Part shown: piece after piece, positions 25,306-35,898 of the stretch
Numbering within the stretch: the stretch's first letter is position 1
How the letters are laid out: every line of letters starts with the position of its first letter
Assembly (NCBI RefSeq): GCF_000284375.1
Contig: NC_017249.1
Location: 5,186,001-5,250,000 of the forward strand
Length of the DNA: 64,000 nucleotides
Reading direction: 5' to 3'
Source: Bradyrhizobium japonicum USDA 6
GTDB lineage: Bacteria; Pseudomonadota; Alphaproteobacteria; Rhizobiales; Xanthobacteraceae
The notes under the pieces: generated by a model
The model's input: the letters and a program-made list of their open reading frames with translations, nothing else
The model's database searches: none
Told to the model about the DNA's origin: nothing
Position numbers and translations under genes: made by a program

Positions 25306-26243
25306 CAGGCTTCATTCCCGCGTTTGGAGACGTCGCGCAGGATGAAGATGGCCGCGACGGCGAGGATTGGGACCATGAAGAGCGAGACGCTGGCGCCGAG
25401 CGGTATGTCGCTGCTCTCGATGCCGACCCGGAACGCGTAGGTTGCAAAGATCTGGGTCTGGTCGAGCGGGCCCCCCGAGGTCAGGATGCGCACGATATCG
25501 AAGTTGGCGAAGGTGACGATCAGCGAGAACAGCGTCGTGATCGCAATGATGTTGCGCATCATCGGCAGCGTCACGTACCAGATGCGCTGCCACCAATTGG
25601 CGCCGTCGATCGCGGCCGCCTCGTAGAGCTGATCGGGCACCGATTTCAGCGCCGCCAGGTACATGATCATGAAGAACGGCGCGCCATACCAGACATTGAC
25701 GAGAATGACGGAGAAGCGCGCCCAGGCGGCGTCGCCAAGCCAGGGAATGGGACCGATGCCGAAGAAGGAGAGCGTGTAGTTGAACGCGCTGTAGGAGGGG
25801 TCGAACAGCCAGAGCCAGGCCAGCGTGCTCATTGCTGGCGGAATGACCCAGGGCACCAGCAACATACCGCGCCATTTGCGCTGCCCCTTGGCGGGAATAT
25901 TGTGAACGAAGTGCGCGACGATGAAGCCGATCAGCGCTTTAAAGATGACGGCCGTAATCGCGAAGATGCAGGATTGCTTCACCACCATCCAGAACGTTTC
26001 GCGCTTGAACAGGAAGGTGAAATTGCCGAAGCCGACGAACTTCTGCATCGACTTGTTCAGCGTCGACAGGTGAGCCGAGTAGAGGGCAGGATAGAGCACG
26101 AGCAACGCAATCAGCAGGATCAGCGGCAGCGTCAGGAAAAACGCCACGGTCGATTTTCGCCTCAACGCATTGTGCAGGCTCCCTCCCTTGCGTGCGCTCG
26201 TCGTGCGAGCGGCGCGAGCGTGCTGAACGACGACATCAGCCAT
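25305..26243 (-). CDS. sugar ABC transporter permease (MalF-like)
   Basis: 312 residues. Long basic N-terminus, then six membrane spans and the EAA motif EAAAIDGANWWQRIWYVTLP. Together with the next gene it forms the channel of the importer. A 131-bp gap separates it from the binding-protein gene, enough for a hairpin that would raise binding-protein levels, although none is obvious. Confidence 0.93.
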   Translation of the reverse strand: MADVVVQHARAARTTSARKGGSLHNALRRKSTVAFFLTLPLILLIALLVLYPALYSAHLSTLNKSMQKFVGFGNFTFLFKRETFWMVVKQSCIFAITAVIFKALIGFIVAHFVHNIPAKGQRKWRGMLLVPWVIPPAMSTLAWLWLFDPSYSAFNYTLSFFGIGPIPWLGDAAWARFSVILVNVWYGAPFFMIMYLAALKSVPDQLYEAAAIDGANWWQRIWYVTLPMMRNIIAITTLFSLIVTFANFDIVRILTSGGPLDQTQIFATYAFRVGIESSDIPLGASVSLFMVPILAVAAIFILRDVSKRGNEA

Positions 26244-26374
26244 GACCGAACCTTCCTTTCAGAATGTCTGTTCGCGAAGCCGGCCGCTCGGTCGGCTTCA
26301 TCGGATCAACATCGAACGGCGGATTGTGCTGGCCGCTCACGCCGGAGGCGTGAACAGCCGTTGCACATCCCGGT

Positions 26375-27715
26375 TCAGGTTCGCATGAAGCCTTCGCACT
26401 CGCCCTCGGCCCAGGCGAGCGTGGTCTCCATCTTCTCTCCCTGCGCAAAGCGGAGCGCCATCTTGGTCAGGACCGCCTGTGCGTAGATCTGCTGGGCGAT
26501 CTTTGGCGGTGCAGGAGAGGCCGCAATCGACAGCGTCTGATGATTGTGGGGGTTGGGATAGTGATAGAGCGTTCCTTTCGGCGGCTCTACCTCGGCCCAC
26601 GTCTTCAACGTGGTCATGTTCGCATAGGCGGGCAGGTCGTAGCCGCCGCTGGCAGAGACGAACTTCTCGATCGACGACGCCTGCGACAAATGGGTGAGCA
26701 GGCTCTTGGCCGCTTCCTTGTTCTTGGAGAAGTTCCAGAGGCCCCAGTAGTACGGCAGATAGGGCGCAAAGCGGCCTTTCGGGCCGGCCGGGAAGCCGTG
26801 CGTCCAGCATTGCTCGGCGACCTGCGGTGCGTCGCGCTTGGCCACCGCCCAGGCGCTTGGCGGATTCATGATGAGGGCGCCCCGGCCAGAGATCAGCCAT
26901 TTGTTGTTCGAGGCGTCATCCCAGGATGGTGCGTCCGGTGGCAGAAACGCGATCAGCTTCTTGTAATATTCGAGCGCCTGACGGACCTGATCGGTCTTTA
27001 CCGTGGGCTCGCCCTTGGCGTTGACGAGTTCGGCGCCGAACGACTGGAAGATCGCACCCGCCGTGTCGACACTGTCGGTGGTTTCGCCGAGGCCGATGCC
27101 GAAGGCGAAGCCGCCCTTCTGACAAGCTTCGGCGGCCTTGAGGAATGTCTCCATGGTCCAGCTGTCCGCTTTCGGCGGTGCGCCCGCGGGGTACAATTCC
27201 TGAACATCGATACCCGCGTACTTCTTCATCAGATCAATGCGGGTGCAAGGCCCCTTGATCTGGCTCCCGGGGGTGGCGGGGACGGCAAGCCATTTGCCGG
27301 CCGCCTGTCCGAGATATTTCACGGTGCCGTTCACTTCACCGTTCTGCTTGATCGCCGGCTCCACAACGTCGTTCACGGGCTCGAGCTGTTCGGAATAGGC
27401 GTGCGGCCACCAGGTGTACATCTGAAGAATATCGTGACCGGACTTCGCCTGCGCTTCGGCTGCAACGGTCAACTCGATCTTCTTGTTGTTGCTGGTGATG
27501 TAGTCGATGGAAACCTCGACCTTCTCCTTTGCGGCCCACTCGTTGACGAGAGCCCTGGAGGAGTCGTTGGCGCCGGGCACCCAGTGGTCCCAGAGGCCGA
27601 TGGAGAGTTTGCCGGCGGCGTAAGCGCCGCGGACATAGGGCGCTGTGATCAGCGCCGCGGAGGACATTGCAGTGGCAGCTACAAATTGACGTCGCGTCAG
27701 TGTCTTGCGTGACAT
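26375..27715 (-). CDS. extracellular solute-binding protein, Tat-exported, family 1
   Basis: 446 residues. The N-terminus has a twin-arginine signal (LTRRQFVAATAMSSAALITAPYVRGAYA). The mature part is a family-1 carbohydrate-binding protein (GLWDHWVPGANDSSRALVNEWAAKEKVEV; LQMYTWWPHAYSEQLEPV). It is the first gene of a five-gene operon running to the hydroxyacid dehydrogenase. The ligand is unknown; glycerol-phosphate, polyol or sugar-acid types are all possible. Confidence 0.92.
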   Translation of the reverse strand: MSRKTLTRRQFVAATAMSSAALITAPYVRGAYAAGKLSIGLWDHWVPGANDSSRALVNEWAAKEKVEVSIDYITSNNKKIELTVAAEAQAKSGHDILQMYTWWPHAYSEQLEPVNDVVEPAIKQNGEVNGTVKYLGQAAGKWLAVPATPGSQIKGPCTRIDLMKKYAGIDVQELYPAGAPPKADSWTMETFLKAAEACQKGGFAFGIGLGETTDSVDTAGAIFQSFGAELVNAKGEPTVKTDQVRQALEYYKKLIAFLPPDAPSWDDASNNKWLISGRGALIMNPPSAWAVAKRDAPQVAEQCWTHGFPAGPKGRFAPYLPYYWGLWNFSKNKEAAKSLLTHLSQASSIEKFVSASGGYDLPAYANMTTLKTWAEVEPPKGTLYHYPNPHNHQTLSIAASPAPPKIAQQIYAQAVLTKMALRFAQGEKMETTLAWAEGECEGFMRT

Positions 27716-28187
27716 CTCGTTTCCTCACCTGGATGTTTTATCGTTCTCGCGTTTCCTCTGGCATTCCGAGTTTTGTTTTTGATTGTTTGTTCGCGTTTCT
27801 TGGTGCTAGCGCCTCGCCGTGAAAGCGCGCGAAGCGCAGCAAATTGGTAGCGCGATCAGATCATGATTGATCGCGTCTGTCGAGGAAGCCGAACGGCTCG
27901 CCGTCTAGAACTAACGTTGCGCCCGGGAACGCGGCAACTCCGTCTCGCGACGCGCACCGGAGGTAAACCTCGGAGGCGCATTTTGCGACGCACACTTCGG
28001 GGCAAGGAGCGCGGGACATCTCGTGCGCAATTACGCCGCAGTTTCGAATAAGCCTTCATAACCGCTTCGCGCCAAACAGTTTTCGGGCGTGGACAGCAAT
28101 TGGCTGCGGCTGGACCGCGAAGCGGCGAAAACGATAGAGTTGCAACCGGCGGGTGGCCCCCGCCCGGACAGGACAATCGGATCGACG
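27716..28187. other. intergenic region with a strong inverted repeat
   Basis: About 470 bp upstream of both the sugar transporter (minus) and the LTXXQ gene (plus). It holds a pyrimidine/T-rich patch (27767-27800) and, at 27851-27875, the dyad CGCGATCA-N9-TGATCGCG (arms 27851-27858 and 27868-27875; the spacer GATCATGAT is itself nearly symmetric). This is a likely operator for a LacI- or GntR-type regulator encoded elsewhere. An Arg-rich frame at 27863-28051 is judged fortuitous. Confidence 0.5.
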
Positions 28188-29012
28188 ATGGAGACCAGAA
28201 TGATCAACCCGGCGCCGCCTGCGCGGCTTCACCTGCGGCGATGGTTCGCGCTGGGCTCCGTGCTCGCGGTGCTGCTCGGCGCCGCCGCGGTGGCGCAGGC
28301 GCAAGGCCTGGTCAAGGGCGTTCAGGATGGGGCCGCGGCCGGCAACAAGGCGGCCGGACCGGTTGGTGGCGTGCTGGGCGGTGCGATCGGCGGCGTGGTC
28401 GGTGTCTTCACCGGCGTGCTCGGCGTCGGTAACAACAACCAGCCGGCTCCGGCCGCCAAGGACGCGAGCAAGGATTCCAAGCAGCCGGGCGCCGCCAAGG
28501 ACAAGGATGCCAAGAGCACCAAGGAGACCGCCAAGGCAGGCAAGGCAGCCAAGGCGAGCAAGGAAGCCAAGAACGCGCCGCAAGACAACAAGGACAACAA
28601 AGACAACAAGGACAATAAGGACGTCACCGTCCTCACCCAGCCCGGCGCGCCGCAACAGACCGCCGAGCAGATCGTCGCCAACAGCGATTCCTATATCGAG
28701 CGGATCAAGACCGAGTTGAACCTGACGCCCGATCAGGAGAAGCACTGGTTCGGCTTCTCGAGCGCCATGCACTATCTGGGGCATAATGGCGCGGAGCGGC
28801 TCAACCTGCGGATCGCCCGCGCCAAGCGGGATCCGCCTGACGACATCATCGAGCAGATGCGCAACGAGTCGCAATTCCTGATCGACCGCGCCGCCGACCA
28901 GCGCAACGTCGCCGATGCCGCCGAGCCGCTTTATTCGAGCCTCGACGACAAGCAGAAGGAGGTCTTCATCCAGGAGATGGTGCGCCTCAGCCACGAGCGC
29001 GGGCTGGATTAA
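28188..29012 (+). CDS. LTXXQ-type periplasmic protein with charged linker
   Basis: 274 residues from ATG 28188 (an alternative ATG is at 28200). Signal sequence LRRWFALGSVLAVLLGAAAVAQAQ; then a Gly-rich segment (GGVLGGAIGGVVGVFTGVLGVG) that could insert in a membrane; then a Lys/Asp/Ala-rich low-complexity linker with DNKDNKDNKDNKD repeats; and finally a helical domain with LTPDQEKHW and LDDKQKEVF, the LTXXQ pattern of Spy/CpxP-like stress proteins. Probably an envelope protein; exact role unknown. Confidence 0.78.
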   Translation: METRMINPAPPARLHLRRWFALGSVLAVLLGAAAVAQAQGLVKGVQDGAAAGNKAAGPVGGVLGGAIGGVVGVFTGVLGVGNNNQPAPAAKDASKDSKQPGAAKDKDAKSTKETAKAGKAAKASKEAKNAPQDNKDNKDNKDNKDVTVLTQPGAPQQTAEQIVANSDSYIERIKTELNLTPDQEKHWFGFSSAMHYLGHNGAERLNLRIARAKRDPPDDIIEQMRNESQFLIDRAADQRNVADAAEPLYSSLDDKQKEVFIQEMVRLSHERGLD

Positions 29013-29123
29013 TCAAGTTGAATCCGATTGCGGGCGTCTGAATTAACGGCGCCCGCCACGAATTCGTGAATCCTCTCCGCATTTCGGGTATGGTTAGCTT
29101 CGTAAGCTGACTGCGGGGTTGAT

Positions 29124-29501
29124 ATGGCGGACGGACTCTCCGTTTTCCTGGTCGAAGACGAGGCGTTGATCCGGATGATGATCGCCGACATGGTGGAGGA
29201 ACTCGGCCACCATGTCGTCGCGGAAGCGGACAATGTCCGCGACGCGAGCGCCTTCGCAATGACCGCGCAATACGATTTCGCCATCCTCGACATCAATCTG
29301 AAGGGCCTCTACGTCGATCCCGTCGCCGACCTGATCGAGCGCCGCGGCAAGCCGTTTCTGTTCGCCACCGGCTACGGGCCGGAGTTGCTGCCGTCCTTGC
29401 TCCGGCGGCGGCCGATCCTGCGCAAGCCGATTTCCCTCGACCAGCTCAAGGTGATGATCGATTCGCTGTTTCCGGACGCGGTCGCCAAAACTCCTCACTG
29501 A
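29124..29501 (+). CDS. single-domain response regulator
   Basis: 125 residues, a stand-alone CheY-like receiver. Acidic pair in FLVEDEALIRMM, phospho-acceptor Asp in FAILDINLKG, a switch Thr in FATGYG, and the conserved Lys in LRKPIS. No output domain, so it acts by protein contact, for example in a phosphorelay. No histidine kinase is adjacent. A strong terminator follows. Confidence 0.92.
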   Translation: MADGLSVFLVEDEALIRMMIADMVEELGHHVVAEADNVRDASAFAMTAQYDFAILDINLKGLYVDPVADLIERRGKPFLFATGYGPELLPSLLRRRPILRKPISLDQLKVMIDSLFPDAVAKTPH

Positions 29502-29530
29502 GAAGGCGCCGTACTGAGATCGCCAACGAA

Positions 29531-29557
29531 AATGGCCGCCCGTGAGGGGCGGCCATT
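29531..29557. terminator. bidirectional terminator
   Basis: Perfect 11-bp stem AATGGCCGCCC (29531-29541) / GGGCGGCCATT (29547-29557) with loop GTGAG, an A-rich stretch before it and TTT after it. It lies between the response regulator and the convergent 53-aa gene and can serve both. Confidence 0.85.
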
Positions 29558-29580
29558 TGGCGAAAGAATGTGTCGTGGTC

Positions 29581-29742
29581 TCAGATCAGACCGGCGCTGA
29601 GGTCGATGCCGCGCACCATCGCGCCGAACGAGGCGACCAGGCCCATGCAGCAGAACAGCAAGATGATCTTGAACGAAGAATCGGCAAAACGGGTTTCGAC
29701 GGCGACCGGGATCGCGGCAAGCGAAATCATGCTCATGTTCAT
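29581..29742 (-). CDS. small single-span membrane protein (53 aa)
   Basis: Reads MNMSMISLAAIPVAVETRF, then a hydrophobic helix (FKIILLFCCMGLVASFGAMV), and ends GIDLSAGLI. A strong GGGGGA ribosome site lies five bases before ATG 29742; internal ATGs at codons 3 and 5 are possible starts. From memory, similar small proteins recur in Bradyrhizobium. No function known. It converges on the response regulator across a shared terminator. Confidence 0.65.
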   Translation of the reverse strand: MNMSMISLAAIPVAVETRFADSSFKIILLFCCMGLVASFGAMVRGIDLSAGLI

Positions 29743-29881
29743 TCCCCCTTTGTTGACCCCTGAATTGCATCAGGTAGGGGAAGCTCCTAGAGCAAAAAGT
29801 TTGACGCGAGCTTGCGGGGGATCGTTAACGGAATCGCCATCGCTCGCGCGTCTGCGCGAGTAGTAAGCGGTCCCGCAAGTC

Positions 29882-30085
29882 TCAGTTGCGGCCGTTCTTC
29901 AGCACGGTGGCGATGGTATGGGCCGTCATGGCGGCACGATCTGAGGCGCGTTGCGCGGCCAGCCGGTCGCGCGCCTTTTCCTCGATCAGGAGCTCGATCA
30001 GGGCCAGCCGCTTGTCATCGTCGTCCGCCTCGGTCAGCAGACGGTGATAGCGGTGATAGTCGAAACCGAAGTCCTGCTTACGCAT
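29882..30085 (-). CDS. small conserved hypothetical protein (67 aa)
   Basis: From ATG 30085: MRKQDFGFDYHRYHRLLTEA, then a charged helical stretch (DDDDKRLALIELLIEEKARDRLAAQRASDRAAMTAHTIATVL). It is soluble and probably all-helical, so it may oligomerise. An alternative ATG at 30100 adds MRGRD. Similar short proteins exist in Bradyrhizobium from memory. Function unknown. Confidence 0.65.
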   Translation of the reverse strand: MRKQDFGFDYHRYHRLLTEADDDDKRLALIELLIEEKARDRLAAQRASDRAAMTAHTIATVLKNGRN

Positions 30086-30236
30086 GTCACGCCCCCGCAA
30101 CTACGCCACACACTCAGGGAATTGTTTCCCATCGGACACAGTCGGGCAAGCGCGATCCTGCGTGGAACCGCGCCTTGGCTGCAATCAGCTGTGTATAGTT
30201 AACGGACTGGACAGCGTCGAAGCCGATCGCGGCTCA

Positions 30237-31223
30237 TCAATCCGGATTGTGGTCGGCGAACATCTTCAACCCGACGAAGCTCGCGTCCGGTTTCGTCACC
30301 AGCCTGGTCGGGATGTTGCGCAAATAGTCCTGGAAGCGTCCCTTGGCTTCGAAGCGCGCACGGAAAGCGGAGGCCGCGAGGAACTCGGGGAAGCGCGGCA
30401 CGATCCCGCCGGCGATGTAGACGCCGCCGCGGGCGCCGAAGGTCACCGCGAGATTGCCTGCGACCGAGCCGAGGATGGCGCAAAACATCTCCAGCGTCGC
30501 GCGGCTGAGTTCGCAACTGCCCTCCAGGGCTGCCTTGGTGATGGCGGCGGCGTCGCGGTGCGGCACCTGGGCGCCGTCGACCTCCGCCAGCGCCTCATAG
30601 AGGCTCTGCAGACCGGAGCCCGAAAGCGCGCCGCGCTCGATGGAGACATGGCCGAAACGTCGGCGCAAGCAAGCGATCACGCGTTCCTCGCGCTCGTTTT
30701 CCGCCGGCAAAGTGGCGTGGCCTGCCTCGGTGACGACCGCCAGCCGGGCGCCGTGGCGTTCGACCAGACAGGAGACGCCAAAGCCGGTTCCAGGCCCAAC
30801 CACCAGCAGCGGCTCTCCGGGGAGGCCGTCCTGGCCCCCGAGCGGGATCAGATCGGCAGGCTTCAGGGCGGGCAGGGACCAGGCCACGACCTCGAAATCA
30901 TTGAGCACATGCACGCTCTCGAAGCCGAGGGCGGGCTGGAGCTCGTTGCCGTCAATGACCCACGGACTGTTGGTCATGACGCAGCGGTTGTTGGTCACGG
31001 GACCCGCGACGGCCAGCACGGCTCGTTTGGGCTGCTTGCCGCCGGACCGGCGCGCAAGGACGTCGGCGATGGCTTCCCGGACGGTCGGGAAGTCAGCGAC
31101 CTTCACATAGTCGATGGGCCCGGCCTGGTCGCCGCTGTCCGATCCGCTTTCGCTCAGCGCAAAGCGCGCATTGGTGCCGCCGATATCGGCGAGAAGAATT
31201 TGTCCTGTCTTGCCGATACTCAT
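30237..31223 (-). CDS. glk: glucokinase
   Basis: 328 residues, the ROK-unrelated Glk family (about 320 residues). ATP-binding LLADIGGTNARFAL, ALAVAGPV-type block (AVLAVAGPVTNNRCVMTNSPWVID), catalytic-region NDFEVVAWSLP, GPGTGFGVSCL, TEAGHATLP and GGVYIAGGIVPRF. It phosphorylates glucose to glucose-6-phosphate. ATG 31223 (MSIGKTGQ) is preferred over 31289 because it gives the usual short N-terminus. It stands alone, divergent from pncA. Confidence 0.93.
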   Translation of the reverse strand: MSIGKTGQILLADIGGTNARFALSESGSDSGDQAGPIDYVKVADFPTVREAIADVLARRSGGKQPKRAVLAVAGPVTNNRCVMTNSPWVIDGNELQPALGFESVHVLNDFEVVAWSLPALKPADLIPLGGQDGLPGEPLLVVGPGTGFGVSCLVERHGARLAVVTEAGHATLPAENEREERVIACLRRRFGHVSIERGALSGSGLQSLYEALAEVDGAQVPHRDAAAITKAALEGSCELSRATLEMFCAILGSVAGNLAVTFGARGGVYIAGGIVPRFPEFLAASAFRARFEAKGRFQDYLRNIPTRLVTKPDASFVGLKMFADHNPD

Positions 31224-31480
31224 GATTTTGTGGCTGCCGCGCCGCGCAGGCTCGCGGGAACCGTTTCCTCCGCTCCATCCGATCCGCAATTTGCGAACGT
31301 CTCTAGAATCCGTCCTTGGGTGAGCCTAGTCAACTCGGACAACGCCAAACCGTTGCATCCCGGGTACGACGGGCGCGATATCACCGCATGTGTCGGTGGT
31401 TGCGAAGCCGCGCGGGAAGATCGACATTGGACGGAGCGTTCGGCGCCCGTCGCGCCGGACGGCTGGAACGGGACCTTGCG

Positions 31481-32107
31481 ATGCAGATTTCCGACCGCGA
31501 TGTGCTGCTGGTGATCGACGTGCAGAACGACTTTTGCACCGGCGGAGCGCTCGCCGTTCCCGGCGGCGAGAAGGTTGTCCCGGCGATCAACCGAATTGCC
31601 GCAAATTTCACCAATGTGGTGCTGACCCAGGACTGGCATCCAGGCGACCACGTCTCGTTCGCACCGAACCATGCGGGCAAGCAGCCGTTCCAGACGATTG
31701 AGCTCGACTACGGCACCCAGGTGCTGTGGCCGTCGCACTGCGTGCAAGGCACGGTGGGCGCTGAATTCCATGGTGAGCTCGAAATTTCCAGGGCAAACCT
31801 CGTCGTGCGCAAAGGTTTTCGTCGCGGCATCGATTCCTATTCGGCGCTGTTCGAGAACGACCACCGGACGCCGACGGGCCTGCTCGGCTATTTGCGCGAG
31901 CGCGAGCTGAAGACCGTCTTCGTCGCCGGTCTGGCGCTGGATTTCTGTGTTCGCTTCTCGGCGGAAGATGCCCGCAAGGCGGGGTTCGAGGTCGCCGTCA
32001 TCGAGGACGCATGCCGCGGCATCGATCTCGACGGCTCTGTGGTCGCGACCCATCGGAGTTTTCGCGAGCGCGGTATTTCGATCGTCAGCCTGGAGGCCTT
32101 GCTGTGA
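31481..32107 (+). CDS. pncA: nicotinamidase
   Basis: 208 residues, isochorismatase-fold amidohydrolase converting nicotinamide to nicotinate. Catalytic Asp in IDVQNDFCTGGAL, metal-site DWHPGDHVSF (Asp-x-His...His), Lys in VVRKGF, and nucleophile Cys in VAGLALDFCVRFSAEDA. First of three co-directional genes (pncA, PhaC-like hydrolase, nadE); the NAD salvage theme (pncA and nadE) is clear. Confidence 0.94.
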   Translation: MQISDRDVLLVIDVQNDFCTGGALAVPGGEKVVPAINRIAANFTNVVLTQDWHPGDHVSFAPNHAGKQPFQTIELDYGTQVLWPSHCVQGTVGAEFHGELEISRANLVVRKGFRRGIDSYSALFENDHRTPTGLLGYLRERELKTVFVAGLALDFCVRFSAEDARKAGFEVAVIEDACRGIDLDGSVVATHRSFRERGISIVSLEALL

Positions 32108-32123
32108 GAACCTTGAGATAGTC

Positions 32124-33239
32124 ATGGTGGAGAAGAGCGGCAAACCGCTGGTCGGATCGGATGGTCCTGCGGATGATCCACTGCTGTGGCCATTTGCGGC
32201 GGCGCGGCTCGCGATGGACGCCTGCTTCTGGTGGCTGGAGCGCGGTCCGGCGGAACAGGACGCGACCAATCTGCCGTGGACGACACCGAGCACGGTCGCC
32301 TTGGAGCTTGCGACCATGCGCCTGCGCGATTGCACGCGGACGCGATCCGGCCAGCCGGCGCTGGTCTGCGCCCCCTATGCGCTGCATCGGGCCCTGATCG
32401 CCGACTTCGCACCGGGCCACAGCGTGGTGCAGTCGCTGCAGAATGGCGGCATCGATCGGGTCTACCTCACCGATTGGCGCTCGGCCTCGCCGGACATGCG
32501 CTATCTCTCGATCGACAACTATCTCGGCGATCTCAACGTCGCCGTCGACGAAATCGGCGCGCCGATCGATCTCGTCGGCCTGTGCCAGGGCGGCTGGCTG
32601 TCGCTGCTCTATGCGGCGCGCTTTCCCGCCAAGGTGCGGCGGCTGGTGCTGGTGGGGGCGCCCGTCGATCTCTCGATCGATTCCGCGCTGTCCCGGCTAG
32701 CTCGCAATGCGCCTGAGGCGCTCTACGACCAGCTCGTGGCGCGCGGCGGCGGCAATGTCAGCGGCGACGAGATGCTGCGCTTCTGGACGAAGGCGCCGAG
32801 CCGCGACGACATTGCGGCGGCGTTGCAGAGGGATCTCTCGGACGAGGAGGGCGCGGCACTGCTCGCGCGTTTCGACCGCTGGAATACCGAGACGCTCAAC
32901 CTGCCCGGCACCTATTATCTGGAGATCGTCAACCGGATATTCCGGGAGAATCGGATTGCCGGTGGCAACTTCACGGCGCTCGGCCGGGAGGTTGATCTGA
33001 GGGACGTCAAGGCGCCGGTCTTCCTGCTGGCCGGGCTCGATGACGACGTCGTGCCGGCCAGACAGGCGCTTGCGACCGCCGGTCTGCTCGGAACGCCGCC
33101 GGCCTTCATTGCCGCGGCCTCCGAGCCCAGCAATCATCTCGGCCTGTTCATGGGGGCGCGCACCCACGCCCATGCCTGGCCCCGGATCGCCGAGTGGCTG
33201 CGCGACGACCTCTCCGGAGTGCTGGCCCGCAGCGCCTGA
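32124..33239 (+). CDS. PHA-synthase-like alpha/beta hydrolase
   Basis: 371 residues. The nucleophile elbow is GLCQGGW, the cysteine-type lipase box (GxCxGG) of polyhydroxyalkanoate synthases, followed by an Asp block (LLAGLDDDVVPA) and a C-terminal His (EPSNHLGLF). It is shorter than true PhaC (about 560-600 residues) and lacks its N-terminal domain. It may be a PhaC-like hydrolase or transferase. It lies 16 bp after pncA, between two NAD-metabolism genes with which it has no obvious link. Confidence 0.75.
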   Translation: MVEKSGKPLVGSDGPADDPLLWPFAAARLAMDACFWWLERGPAEQDATNLPWTTPSTVALELATMRLRDCTRTRSGQPALVCAPYALHRALIADFAPGHSVVQSLQNGGIDRVYLTDWRSASPDMRYLSIDNYLGDLNVAVDEIGAPIDLVGLCQGGWLSLLYAARFPAKVRRLVLVGAPVDLSIDSALSRLARNAPEALYDQLVARGGGNVSGDEMLRFWTKAPSRDDIAAALQRDLSDEEGAALLARFDRWNTETLNLPGTYYLEIVNRIFRENRIAGGNFTALGREVDLRDVKAPVFLLAGLDDDVVPARQALATAGLLGTPPAFIAAASEPSNHLGLFMGARTHAHAWPRIAEWLRDDLSGVLARSA

Positions 33240-33390
33240 CTTTGTCAGGTGCCTTGGCACGGCCGGGCCGGCGAACACGCAAATCCGTTATGCATGACGG
33301 CGGATGGCCTGCACGGGGCCCGGTCGATGGGCTACATATCATGGGGAACTGGCGGCTGCGGCCGCGACAAGATTAAGGGTACCGCGCTCG

Positions 33391-35424
<2,034 letters not shown>

Positions 35425-35466
35425 TTGAGCAAAACCACTGATCGGGCAGGGTAGCTCCAGAACGAC

Positions 35467-35502
35467 TTCGCGCCGCGCGGCTCATAAAGCCGGCGGCGCG
35501 AA
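35467..35502 (+). terminator. strong hairpin after nadE
   Basis: TTCGCGCCGC (35467-35476) pairs with GCGGCGCGAA (35493-35502), and the inner CGGCT/AGCCG pairs around loop CATAA; only one G is bulged. AATT follows. It is most likely the nadE terminator. Confidence 0.8.
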
Positions 35503-35525
35503 ATTACGTTCAATCTAGAAAGTTC

Positions 35526-35558
35526 CGAGGTCCGGAGTGCCTAGGAGTCCGGACCTCG
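35526..35558. repeat. perfect 11-bp inverted repeat
   Basis: CGAGGTCCGGA (35526-35536) and TCCGGACCTCG (35548-35558) are perfectly complementary around an 11-bp loop. It lies 24 bp after the nadE terminator. There is no T-tract, so it is not a classical terminator; it could be an operator or a repeat remnant. Confidence 0.5.
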
Positions 35559-35898
35559 TCACCTTGCCCCAGCCTTTGATCCCCCGCCCCATGCGGTCCC
35601 CCAACCCCATGTAGCGCGATCAGAGGTGATGCCCCTGGATGGCCGCCGATCGATGCGCGCGATGTACGCGAAGTATGGTTAGGATTCCATTCCGTGTCAC
35701 TACGGACACGAACGCGCTTGATGCTGCACGCTGGTGCATTCGTCCGCATCTGCTGCGATCACCGCTGCCTGAATTCGATGCAGGCGGTCGGCGGGGATGT
35801 CCACATGAGCGCATCGCCGCGGCACCTGCATTTCACGGGCCTGTCACTTAACTGGTCTAGCGCTGCTCCCGTCATCGCTGACAGTCAAGGAGCAAGCC

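Larger units (their letters stand above)
35425..35898. other. intergenic region with two hairpins
   Basis: About 470 bp between nadE and the TIM-barrel gene. Two strong hairpins lie near its left end (separate entries). The remainder (35560-35898) has several open frames that are not convincing and no clear promoter motif. A GGAG lies ahead of the 35899 start (CAAGGAGCAAGCC). Confidence 0.5.

Noticed and set aside
27863..28051. 62-aa Arg-rich frame, considered as a second Arg leader peptide
   Set aside because: No terminator follows, no amino-acid biosynthesis gene is downstream, and no ribosome site or promoter is evident.
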